This document shows, piece after piece, positions 7,033-12,918 of a DNA stretch of 13,425 bases. The notes below the pieces were generated by a model that was given only the letters and a program-made list of their open reading frames with translations, had not been told where the DNA came from and searched no databases. The stretch covers positions 1 through 13,425 of the forward strand of contig CALRHN010000012.1 in NCBI GenBank assembly GCA_943359425.1, read 5' to 3'. The stretch is from Candidatus Nomurabacteria bacterium (lineage in GTDB: Bacteria; Patescibacteriota; Minisyncoccia; Phycocordibacterales; UBA9973). A program made the translations under genes and the position numbers. How positions within the stretch are numbered: the stretch's first letter is position 1; the number at the start of each line of letters is the position of its first letter.

Positions 7033-7506
7033 TTATTCAACGATGAGCGTGCCTTTCATGCCCATGGCGCGATGCGAGCCGACGGAACAATAGTATTCGA
7101 ATGTGCCCGTCTTGTCGGCGACGAAAGTAATGCTCGCCGCCTGCCCTGCTTGGATGACGGGCGTACTGACGTTGAACGCATCTATCTTCAGATCATGTAT
7201 GCCGCCATCGTTCTTGAAATTAATAGTTACTGTGTCGCCTTTGTTCACCTTGATCATGTTCGGCTTTAGATAAAAATTCCCGCCGTTCACATCGAACGTG
7301 ACGGCTTTGGAAACATGCAGGATCACGCCCGCATCAAGCTGTGTCTGCGGATTGGTCTCGGCCGGAGCTGTTTGTGCATTCATCGGCATAGCCGTCGTTT
7401 CTTCCGTACTTGCCTCTTTGGAAGCCTTGGTGCCGGAGAGCTTGATACCGGCGACGATTGCAAGAACAATGATAATAAGACCCGCGAGTATTGTTTGTTT
7501 TTTCAT
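7033..7506 (-). CDS. Membrane-anchored cupredoxin (type 1 copper protein)
   Basis: The 157-residue protein has an N-terminal membrane anchor or uncleaved signal (about 5-23), a Thr/Ala/Pro linker (28-58) and a cupredoxin domain (60-157). Type 1 copper ligands are visible: H104 in GGIHDLKI, C140 and H145 in YYCSVGSHRAMGMKG, and M150 (or M148) as the axial ligand. Such domains carry single electrons or bind copper outside the cell. Lack of a lipobox cysteine argues for a transmembrane anchor rather than a lipoprotein. The ATG at 7506 is chosen because TATAAT lies six bases before it; a longer frame to 7542 would span that promoter. The gene has its own terminator, so it is probably transcribed alone or with read-through from the dehydrogenase, 36 bases upstream. 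The redox partner is unknown. Confidence 0.88.
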   Translation of the reverse strand: MKKQTILAGLIIIVLAIVAGIKLSGTKASKEASTEETTAMPMNAQTAPAETNPQTQLDAGVILHVSKAVTFDVNGGNFYLKPNMIKVNKGDTVTINFKNDGGIHDLKIDAFNVSTPVIQAGQAASITFVADKTGTFEYYCSVGSHRAMGMKGTLIVE

Positions 7507-7512
7507 ATAAAG

Positions 7513-7518
7513 ATTATA
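7513..7518 (-). promoter_or_regulatory. -10 box (TATAAT) of the cupredoxin gene
   Basis: A perfect TATAAT on the minus strand, preceded directly by TG, ends six bases before the ATG at 7506. It predicts a leaderless mRNA. Confidence 0.6.
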
Positions 7519-7542
7519 CAGCGAATAATTACTTGTTGGCAA

Positions 7543-8910
7543 CTATTTGATCAGAACATTTTTGATATTGACGAATTCTTTGATGCCGTAGTGGGAAAGC
7601 TCGCGGCCGAAGCCGGATTTCTTGATCCCGCCGAAGGGCGTGCGGGGATCGGAGCGCACCATGGTGTTAACGAAGACATTGCCAGCGTCGATACGAGTGA
7701 TGAGTTTCTTCGCCTTCGCGATATCAGCCGTGAATATGGCCGCACCGAGACCATAAGGCGTGTCATTGGCAATCGTGATCGCTTCGTCTTCATTTGAAAA
7801 TGTGATAACCGGCGCGACAGGGCCGAAAACTTCTTCGTCATAGACGGGCATTCCCTTTTTCACCCCGGTAAGAATCGTCGGCTCATAGAAATATCCGCGC
7901 TCGCCGACACGTTTGCCGCCGCAGGCAATCGTTGCGCCTTTCGCGACCGATTCATCGACTTGGCGCATGACTTCGCGCAGGCCCTGTTCGTTTGCGAGCG
8001 GACCGACATGCGTCTCCGGCGCGAGCGGATCGCCGACGACGAGAGCTTCGAATTGTTTTACGAAAAGTTTCGTGAATTCTTCGGCAACACTTTCGTGAAC
8101 GATAAACCGTTTCGCGGCCACACAGCTCTGCCCCGCATTGTTCTGAATACGCGCGAGAGCCGCCGTTTCCGCCGCAAGGGCGATATCGGCATCGGCGAGA
8201 ATGATATACGGATCGCTGCCGCCTAACTCGAGGACTGTTTTCTTGATCTCTTCGCCTGCAATGCGTGCGACGTCGCTCCCCGCTTTCTCGCTGCCCGTGA
8301 GCGTTACGGCTGCAATGCGCGGATCGCGGATGACACTTTCGACGCGCGAGGCCGAAAGGAGAAGATTCTGAAATGCGCCGTCAGGGAATCCGCATTCGAT
8401 GAAGGCGCGCTCGATCGCTTCTGCGCATTGCGGAACATTCGAAGCGTGCTTCAATATGCCGACATTTCCGGCCATGAGCGCCGGCGCTGCGAAACGGAAT
8501 ACCTGCCAGAACGGAAAGTTCCACGGCATGACGGCGAGGACGACGCCCAACGGATCGAACTGGGCATACGCTTCGCTTGCCGTTGTTTTGAAAATCTCAT
8601 GCGCGAGAATGTTCTCGGCATTGTCGGCATAGTAGTCGCACGTGAGTGCGCACTTCTCGACTTCGGCGATGCCGTTTAGCATTGTCTTGCCCATTTCGAT
8701 GGCAGCCAAGACGGCGAGTTCTTCTGCGTGTTCGCGCAAGTAGAGGCCGAGTTTTCGCACGAGGGCTTCTCTCTCGGCAAATGTCGTCGTCTTCCACTCT
8801 ACGAAAGCCGAATGCGCTTTCGCGAGCTTTGCCTCGAGTTCTGCTTCGGAAATCTCTTCGAATGTTTTCACGACTTCTTCAGTCGCAGGATTTTTGGATT
8901 GAATGGGCAT
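7543..8910 (-). CDS. Succinate-semialdehyde dehydrogenase-like aldehyde dehydrogenase (Sad/YneI type)
   Basis: This aldehyde dehydrogenase of 455 residues most resembles the E. coli Sad (YneI) branch, which oxidises succinic semialdehyde to succinate with NAD(P)+. Motifs in order are MPWNFPFWQ (128-136, oxyanion N131), GILKHASNVP (151-160, cofactor lysine K154), TGSEKAG (205-211), LELGGSDP (227-234, general base E228), NAGQSC (258-263, nucleophile C263), EEVFGP (359-364) and KKSGFGRELSHYG (430-442). The KHASNVP and GRELSHYG segments are characteristic of Sad-type enzymes. The start lies six bases after the stop of the TPP-enzyme gene, so the two probably form an operon and act in sequence: decarboxylation of a 2-oxo acid, then oxidation of the aldehyde. 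The substrate is inferred, not proven; related enzymes oxidise other short aldehydes. Confidence 0.9.
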   Translation of the reverse strand: MPIQSKNPATEEVVKTFEEISEAELEAKLAKAHSAFVEWKTTTFAEREALVRKLGLYLREHAEELAVLAAIEMGKTMLNGIAEVEKCALTCDYYADNAENILAHEIFKTTASEAYAQFDPLGVVLAVMPWNFPFWQVFRFAAPALMAGNVGILKHASNVPQCAEAIERAFIECGFPDGAFQNLLLSASRVESVIRDPRIAAVTLTGSEKAGSDVARIAGEEIKKTVLELGGSDPYIILADADIALAAETAALARIQNNAGQSCVAAKRFIVHESVAEEFTKLFVKQFEALVVGDPLAPETHVGPLANEQGLREVMRQVDESVAKGATIACGGKRVGERGYFYEPTILTGVKKGMPVYDEEVFGPVAPVITFSNEDEAITIANDTPYGLGAAIFTADIAKAKKLITRIDAGNVFVNTMVRSDPRTPFGGIKKSGFGRELSHYGIKEFVNIKNVLIK

Positions 8911-8915
8911 AAAAT

Positions 8916-8921
8916 ATTATA
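8916..8921 (-). promoter_or_regulatory. TATAAT box at the TPP-enzyme stop, upstream of the dehydrogenase
   Basis: A perfect TATAAT contains the upstream stop TAA (8919-8917) and ends five bases before the dehydrogenase ATG. It may be an internal leaderless promoter, or chance AT-richness at a tight gene junction. Confidence 0.45.
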
Positions 8922-10584
8922 TTGCTTCCAATTCTTTGCGCAGTGCTGCGCCTAACGCCTCGCCGTTCTCGGAATAATCGATCGGACAGTCAATAATATG
9001 AACACCTTTCGAGTCGAGCGTTTGTTTGAGCGTCGCGCGCAATTCGTCAGTGCTCTTGAGACGGTAGCCTTTCGCGCCGAAACTCTCGGCGAGTTTTACG
9101 AAGTCGGGATTGCCGAATGAGAGTCCGAAATCCGGCAGCTGCATATCTTCTTGTTTCCAGCGGATCATGCCGAAACCGGAATCGTTTAAGATGAGAACGA
9201 CGAGATCGATGCCGAGACGCTGCGCCGTTTCGAGTTCGGAAATATTCATCATGATGCCGCCGTCGCCGGCAACGACGAGGACTTTTTTCGCGGGATAGAG
9301 GAGTTTCGCCGCGATTCCTGCCGGCAGTCCTGCGCCCATCGTGGCGAGAGCATTGTCGAGGAGAACGCTTCCCTGTTCATGCGCCATGTAATTGCGCGCA
9401 ATCCAGATCTTATACATGCCGTTGTCGAGAGATACGATGCCGTCGTGGGGAAGAGCAGCGCGGATATCGGCGACGACGCGTGCGGGACGAAGCGGGAAGC
9501 GCGCGTCGAGTGCCGGAGTATGCAGGCTTTTTTCAAATGCATTTTTGACGCGGAAGAAATAGTCGAAATTCCAAGATGCCTGCGGGCGGACCGTTTCGGA
9601 GAGCATCCAGAGCGCGTGCGAGACATCGCCGACGACTTCGTGCGTCGGCACATAGACCGTATCGATGTCGGCGGGAGAGAAATTCACATGAACGACGACG
9701 TGTTTCTCCGGCGTGAGAATGGACGGCGGCTTTTCCGTGATGTCGTGGCCGACCGTGATAACGAGATCGGCATGCTCGATGGCTCGATGCGCGTAGTCGT
9801 TCGCCGAGAGCGCCGTCGTGCCTATGTAGAGCGGAGAGCTTTCGTCTTCGACGCCCTTGCCCATCTGCGTGGTGATGAACGGAATCTTTGTCTTGTCGAG
9901 AAAATTCTTCAATTGCTTGCGGACAAGTTTGCGATTCGCTCCGGCTGCGATGATGATGAGCGGATGTTTGGCGCGTTCGATGGCGCGAGCGGCATTCTCG
10001 ATCGCTTTCGGATCGGGACCAGGACGGCGGACTTTCTCCGTCTTGATCACCGATGCGCTCGTCATCTCGGCGGCGATGTCTTCAGGGAATTCGAGATGGA
10101 CGGCGCCGGGACGTTCGCCTTCGGCGAGACGGATGGATTCGAGAACCATAGATGGTACGCGCTCCGCCGATGGAATCGTCGCCGAATATTTCGTGATCGG
10201 CTCCATCATTCGCACGGTGTCGATGATTTGGAATTTACCTTGCTTGCTCCGGCGTACCGGTTTCTGTCCCGTGATGACGAGGAGTGGCATGCCGCCGAGC
10301 TGTGCGTAGGCAACGCCGGTGACGAGATTCGTGGCGCCGGGACCGAGCGTCGAGAGCGCGACGCAGGCCTTGCCCGTGAGGCGTCCCATCGTTGCCGCCA
10401 TGAAGACGCTCGCCTGTTCATGGCGCGTCGTGATGAAGCGGATCGAAGAGCGACGGACGGCGTCGAGAAGAGCGAGATTTTCTTCGCCGGGCAAGCCGAA
10501 CATGTATTTCACGCCTTCGTTTTCAAGGCATTTGACCAAGAGATCTGCTGCGGGGATTTTAGCTTTTACCGCCTCGTTTTGCAT
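8917..10584 (-). CDS. TPP-dependent enzyme of the acetolactate synthase family; candidate 2-oxoglutarate decarboxylase
   Basis: The 555-residue enzyme has the three-domain layout of acetolactate synthases. The N-terminal PYR domain holds MFGLPGEENL (28-37), the catalytic glutamate E56 in TTRHEQASVF, and STLGPGATNLVTGVA (78-92). A central domain covers about 190-330. The C-terminal PP domain carries the TPP/Mg motif GDG (440-442) to N467-D468 in LILNDSGFG. It lacks the GTDAFQE-type segment of biosynthetic IlvB; the region reads KFQIIDTVRMMEPITKYS (117-134). No regulatory subunit (ilvN), ilvC, ilvD or acetolactate decarboxylase gene is nearby. Instead an SSADH-like gene follows after six bases. 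In Synechococcus sp. PCC 7002 such a pair was shown to be 2-oxoglutarate decarboxylase plus SSADH, the former earlier annotated as acetolactate synthase. A catabolic acetolactate synthase or other 2-oxo-acid decarboxylase remains possible. The ATG at 10584 is supported by a -10 box six bases upstream. Confidence 0.88.
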   Translation of the reverse strand: MQNEAVKAKIPAADLLVKCLENEGVKYMFGLPGEENLALLDAVRRSSIRFITTRHEQASVFMAATMGRLTGKACVALSTLGPGATNLVTGVAYAQLGGMPLLVITGQKPVRRSKQGKFQIIDTVRMMEPITKYSATIPSAERVPSMVLESIRLAEGERPGAVHLEFPEDIAAEMTSASVIKTEKVRRPGPDPKAIENAARAIERAKHPLIIIAAGANRKLVRKQLKNFLDKTKIPFITTQMGKGVEDESSPLYIGTTALSANDYAHRAIEHADLVITVGHDITEKPPSILTPEKHVVVHVNFSPADIDTVYVPTHEVVGDVSHALWMLSETVRPQASWNFDYFFRVKNAFEKSLHTPALDARFPLRPARVVADIRAALPHDGIVSLDNGMYKIWIARNYMAHEQGSVLLDNALATMGAGLPAGIAAKLLYPAKKVLVVAGDGGIMMNISELETAQRLGIDLVVLILNDSGFGMIRWKQEDMQLPDFGLSFGNPDFVKLAESFGAKGYRLKSTDELRATLKQTLDSKGVHIIDCPIDYSENGEALGAALRKELEAI

Positions 10585-10590
10585 TCCCCG

Positions 10591-10599
10591 AGTATACCA
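10591..10599 (-). promoter_or_regulatory. Extended -10 (TGG-TATACT) of the TPP-enzyme/dehydrogenase operon
   Basis: TGGTATACT on the minus strand ends six bases before the ATG at 10584. The -35 position falls in the stem of the preceding terminator and has no -35-like sequence, consistent with an extended -10 promoter and a leaderless mRNA. Confidence 0.6.
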
Positions 10600-10604
10600 T
10601 AAGT

Positions 10605-10630
10605 AAAAACCGCCCGAGAGGGCGGTTTTT
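10605..10630 (-). terminator. Intrinsic terminator after the YtxH-like gene (symmetrical)
   Basis: Arms 10605-10615 and 10620-10630 (AACCGCCC paired with GGGCGGTT plus A/T ends) enclose a four-base loop and are followed by a T tract on the minus strand. It begins nine bases after the stop at 10639 and ends the small membrane-protein operon. It lies only five bases from the extended -10 of the next operon. Confidence 0.88.
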
Positions 10631-10638
10631 AGTAGATA

Positions 10639-11001
10639 TTATTTCTTCTTTTTGGCGACGACTTTCTTCTTCGGTACGGCTTTCTTGATATGGCGCCATT
10701 CTTTCTTCATGTCTTTCGCATAGGCACGAAGTTCTGCGGGAGCGACTTCTTTCGCTTTCATATAGGCGGCAGCAACGCCGTCGACGACTTTGTTGTAGAC
10801 CGGCTCCGTGACATTCTCGAGATCTTCGAGCTTGTGAACGACTTCGCCCTTCATCTTGAGCATCCAAGCCTTTGCCTTCTTCTGATTCTTCTTGCCGTGA
10901 GGACCGAAAAGGAAATATGTTGCCGCCGCAACTGCGACGACTCCGGCGCCGATGGCGAGATTCCTTCCTGCGTGACTCTTGGCTTTTACTTGTTTTTTCA
11001 T
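10639..11001 (-). CDS. Small YtxH-like membrane protein with lysine-rich tail
   Basis: The 120-residue protein has a basic start (MKKQVKAKSHAGRN), a glycine/alanine-rich membrane segment (about 14-32), an amphipathic helical region (40-108) and a tail rich in lysine (KKAVPKKKVVAKKKK). This order, one Gly/Ala-rich anchor then a charged coiled region, is typical of YtxH/gas-vesicle-like stress proteins, though similarity is in composition rather than firm motifs. The gene follows a DUF948-like small membrane gene by 44 bases, a pairing also seen in Firmicutes general-stress operons. The ATG at 11001 is chosen because homology-like features begin there; the frame upstream to 11040 has no support. 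The lysine tail could bind nucleic acid or phospholipid; this is speculation. Confidence 0.75.
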   Translation of the reverse strand: MKKQVKAKSHAGRNLAIGAGVVAVAAATYFLFGPHGKKNQKKAKAWMLKMKGEVVHKLEDLENVTEPVYNKVVDGVAAAYMKAKEVAPAELRAYAKDMKKEWRHIKKAVPKKKVVAKKKK

Positions 11002-11019
11002 AGTATGGTGAAAATTAGA

Positions 11020-11025
11020 ATTATA
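11020..11025 (-). promoter_or_regulatory. Possible -10 box (TATAAT) of the YtxH-like gene
   Basis: A perfect TATAAT on the minus strand lies 18 bases before the ATG at 11001, which would give a leader of about eleven bases without a Shine-Dalgarno site. No -35 is evident. Confidence 0.4.
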
Positions 11026-11045
11026 AATATCGATCATCACTCCTA

Positions 11046-11303
11046 CTATTTTGCCGTACGGGAACGCTTTTTATTACGAGGGAAGAGAAATGAGAAGACG
11101 CGGCTCTCGCGAACATCGGTGACGATGCCGTGCAAGTCTTTGCCCGCGCCCTTCAGTTCTGCATCAGCCGTATCGGCGAGACGGTCGAATTTGCGCACTG
11201 CGCCGATGAGATAGATGACAAATACAACGATAGCAATGGTGAAGACAACGACGGCAATCGTCGTCACGAAGAAAAATATATCCGCTTTCATGAATGTCTG
11301 CAT
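11046..11303 (-). CDS. Small DUF948-like membrane protein
   Basis: The 85-residue protein has a single long membrane helix (about 10-34), then a charged helical stretch KFDRLADTADAELKGAGKDLHGI that resembles the short repeat region of DUF948 proteins, and ends with a basic tail (RNKKRSRTAK). It would expose its C-terminus to the cytoplasm or envelope as an anchored coiled coil. It precedes the YtxH-like gene, with which it may form a pair. ATG 11303 is supported by a TGC-TATACT box six bases upstream; M5 is an alternative start. The family assignment is tentative. Confidence 0.7.
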   Translation of the reverse strand: MQTFMKADIFFFVTTIAVVVFTIAIVVFVIYLIGAVRKFDRLADTADAELKGAGKDLHGIVTDVRESRVFSFLFPRNKKRSRTAK

Positions 11304-11309
11304 TACTTC

Positions 11310-11318
11310 AGTATAGCA
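11310..11318 (-). promoter_or_regulatory. Extended -10 (TGC-TATACT) of the DUF948-like gene
   Basis: TGCTATACT on the minus strand ends six bases before ATG 11303. It is the same nine bases as at the next gene upstream (11677-11685). Confidence 0.6.
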
Positions 11319-11339
11319 GAATACCCGAAATAATGCGGA

Positions 11340-11669
11340 TTATGCGCCAAGCAAGGCAACTGACCGTTTGATGGCGACAAAACTATATCCCCAGAGAAAG
11401 GGCGGCCACAGCGGCATGAGTCCGAATAAGCTGTTGCGGATAAATGTCTCGACGCCCGTAGAGACGAAGAGATATTCGCAAGCGATCATCGTGAAGAATC
11501 CGAATACGAAAATAAATATGTCGTGAGACATCCGCTTGATGAAAAATGCGATGAGGATAATGACGGCGTACAGAGCCGCGAGCACATAGTCATTGGCAAC
11601 AAAAGGAATGAGCCCGATCATGACGAGGATGGGGAGTGCGTTAAAAAAGATATGTTTGATCTTTCTCAT
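11340..11669 (-). CDS. Small polytopic membrane protein of unknown function
   Basis: The 109-residue protein has about four hydrophobic segments (8-24, 27-44, 50-70 and 82-98). The C-terminal half is rich in aromatic residues and looks conserved in character: EYLFVSTGVETFIRNSLFG (65-83) followed by MPLWPPFLWGYSFVAIKR (85-102). A glutamate inside a membrane segment (E65) and the Trp/Pro cluster hint at a specific site rather than a simple anchor, but I do not recognise the family. The ATG at 11669 is preferred over the TTG at 11675 because an extended -10 box lies seven bases before it. Confidence 0.72.
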   Translation of the reverse strand: MRKIKHIFFNALPILVMIGLIPFVANDYVLAALYAVIILIAFFIKRMSHDIFIFVFGFFTMIACEYLFVSTGVETFIRNSLFGLMPLWPPFLWGYSFVAIKRSVALLGA

Positions 11670-11676
11670 AGTCAAA

Positions 11677-11685
11677 AGTATAGCA
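11677..11685 (-). promoter_or_regulatory. Extended -10 (TGC-TATACT) of the polytopic membrane gene
   Basis: TGCTATACT on the minus strand ends seven bases before ATG 11669 and lies just after the TfoX-like stop codon, again with no convincing -35. Confidence 0.6.
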
Positions 11686-11690
11686 CGGCT

Positions 11691-12050
11691 TTATTTCTTT
11701 TTCTTCTTCCCCTTCTCCATGGCCTTGCGGAGACTGATGTCGTAAGAGATCTCGACGAGACGGGCGAGTTCTTCGCGATTTTCGAGAATTTCGAGCGGGA
11801 TCTTGTAATACGAGAGCGACGTTTTCTTGCCGTTCTTCATGTCATACGTGAACGGCTCGCTACCCATAGCGTCATACTCCGCTTTATTCGTCTCGTCCAC
11901 TTTCAGATAGAGCTCGTCGGCGACGATAATGCCAACGATGGTACCTTCTTTATATAAACCAAATCCCGAAAACATCGCACGCGCCGACATTCCGGGAAGA
12001 TCAACGAGCTGATCTCCGATGACGTATTCGACGAATTCGTTGCTTTTCAT
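11691..12050 (-). CDS. TfoX N-terminal domain protein
   Basis: The 119-residue protein is a stand-alone TfoX-N domain: FVEYVIGDQL (6-15), the conserved SARAMFSGFGLYKEGTIVG (22-40), ADELYLKVDE (44-53) and the typical GSEPFTYD (63-70). A lysine tail (KGKKKKK) follows. In gamma-proteobacteria full-length TfoX/Sxy promotes competence gene expression, but single-domain members like this are widespread and their role is unknown, so a competence function should not be assumed. Its ATG comes one base after the trhO stop with no Shine-Dalgarno site, so it is translated in one operon with trhO. Confidence 0.9.
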   Translation of the reverse strand: MKSNEFVEYVIGDQLVDLPGMSARAMFSGFGLYKEGTIVGIIVADELYLKVDETNKAEYDAMGSEPFTYDMKNGKKTSLSYYKIPLEILENREELARLVEISYDISLRKAMEKGKKKKK

Positions 12051-12051
12051 A

Positions 12052-12906
12052 TTAGTTCACAGTGCGCAGGTGCGAGCCGTTCTTCGCGTAACAATCCTGA
12101 CAGCAGAGAACCTTTTTCGACGGACGAGTGCGGTCATCGGAATAATAATTCTCCGTCGGGCCTTCGCAGAAGAAACACTGCCCGACGACGACTTTGTTCT
12201 CCGTCGGCACGACATCCGTCGTCATGCGATTGTCGAAGACGAAGAGTGTTCCGTTCCAATGCTTGCCGGGAAATTCTTTCATGTAGGTGTGGATGCCGTC
12301 CTTCAACTGGTAGAGATTGGAAAATCCTTCGCGTTTCAGCAAACAGGTCGCCTTCTCGCAGCGGATGCCGCCCGTGCAGACCGTGACGACTTTCTTGTCT
12401 TTCAGATCGCCAAGTTCGGCGATCTTGGCAGGCAGGTCGCGGAAATTTGCGAGCTTTGGATCGATAGTTTTGTCGAAACGGCCGCTTGCGACTTCGTAGT
12501 CGTTGCGCAAGTCGAGCACGACGAAGTCTTCGCCATTCTCATACCATCTCTCGAGTTCTTCGGCAGGCAGCTGCGTCGCCGTCTCCTTCGCCACATCGAA
12601 CATTCCTGCACCTAATGTGACAACTTCTTTCCGCACGCGGACGGAGAGTTTCGGAAATGCCTGGCCTATACCGGCGCTCTCTTTCACGACGACATCGGCG
12701 AACATGGGATCGTTCTTGAGGAATTCTTTGTACGCTTCGATACTTGCAGGAGTTCCTTCGAATGTCGCATTCACGCCCTCGGGAGCGACGATCATACGGC
12801 CAACGAGACCAAGTTCGGCGCATTTCGCCCGATGCGCGTCGGCAACCGCCTTTGGGTCGGCGAGCGGGATGAATTTATAGAATAATATGATGATGAAATC
12901 ATTCAT
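12052..12906 (-). CDS. trhO: tRNA uridine(34) hydroxylase TrhO (rhodanese-domain protein)
   Basis: TrhO (YceA, UPF0176) forms 5-hydroxyuridine at the wobble position of certain tRNAs in an oxygen-dependent reaction. The 284-residue product shows the family order. An N-terminal acylphosphatase/ferredoxin-like domain (1-95) contains VAPEGVNATFEG (40-51). The rhodanese domain (about 110-215) has FVVLDLRNDYEVASGRF and the active loop VCTGGIRCEK (176-185; C177 catalytic, C183 second conserved Cys). A C-terminal cysteine cluster (C244, C247, C268, C269, C272) probably binds a metal. The gene starts four bases after the hydrolase stop and is followed one base later by the tfoX-like gene. No Shine-Dalgarno site is visible. 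Confidence 0.92.
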   Translation of the reverse strand: MNDFIIILFYKFIPLADPKAVADAHRAKCAELGLVGRMIVAPEGVNATFEGTPASIEAYKEFLKNDPMFADVVVKESAGIGQAFPKLSVRVRKEVVTLGAGMFDVAKETATQLPAEELERWYENGEDFVVLDLRNDYEVASGRFDKTIDPKLANFRDLPAKIAELGDLKDKKVVTVCTGGIRCEKATCLLKREGFSNLYQLKDGIHTYMKEFPGKHWNGTLFVFDNRMTTDVVPTENKVVVGQCFFCEGPTENYYSDDRTRPSKKVLCCQDCYAKNGSHLRTVN

Positions 12907-12909
12907 GGG

Positions 12910-12918
12910 ATTATAGTA
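12910..12918 (-). promoter_or_regulatory. Possible -10 region between hydrolase and trhO
   Basis: The minus strand reads TACTATAAT across the hydrolase stop (TAA 12913-12911). TATAAT would be only three bases from the trhO ATG, too close for a full-length mRNA; the weaker TACTAT would be six bases away. It may equally be an ordinary operon junction. Confidence 0.25.

Noticed and set aside
6963..7040. N-terminal extension of the PsbP-like gene to 7040
   Set aside because: The extension reads through the cupredoxin terminator and the TATACT box and overlaps the cupredoxin 3' end. The ATG at 6962 places the membrane segment at the N-terminus as expected.
9379..10602. Long plus-strand open frame (407 codons) antisense to the TPP-enzyme gene
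   Set aside because: Its translation is rich in Arg, Asp and Cys with no family motif, and it mirrors a clearly conserved enzyme on the other strand. It is a shadow of codon bias.
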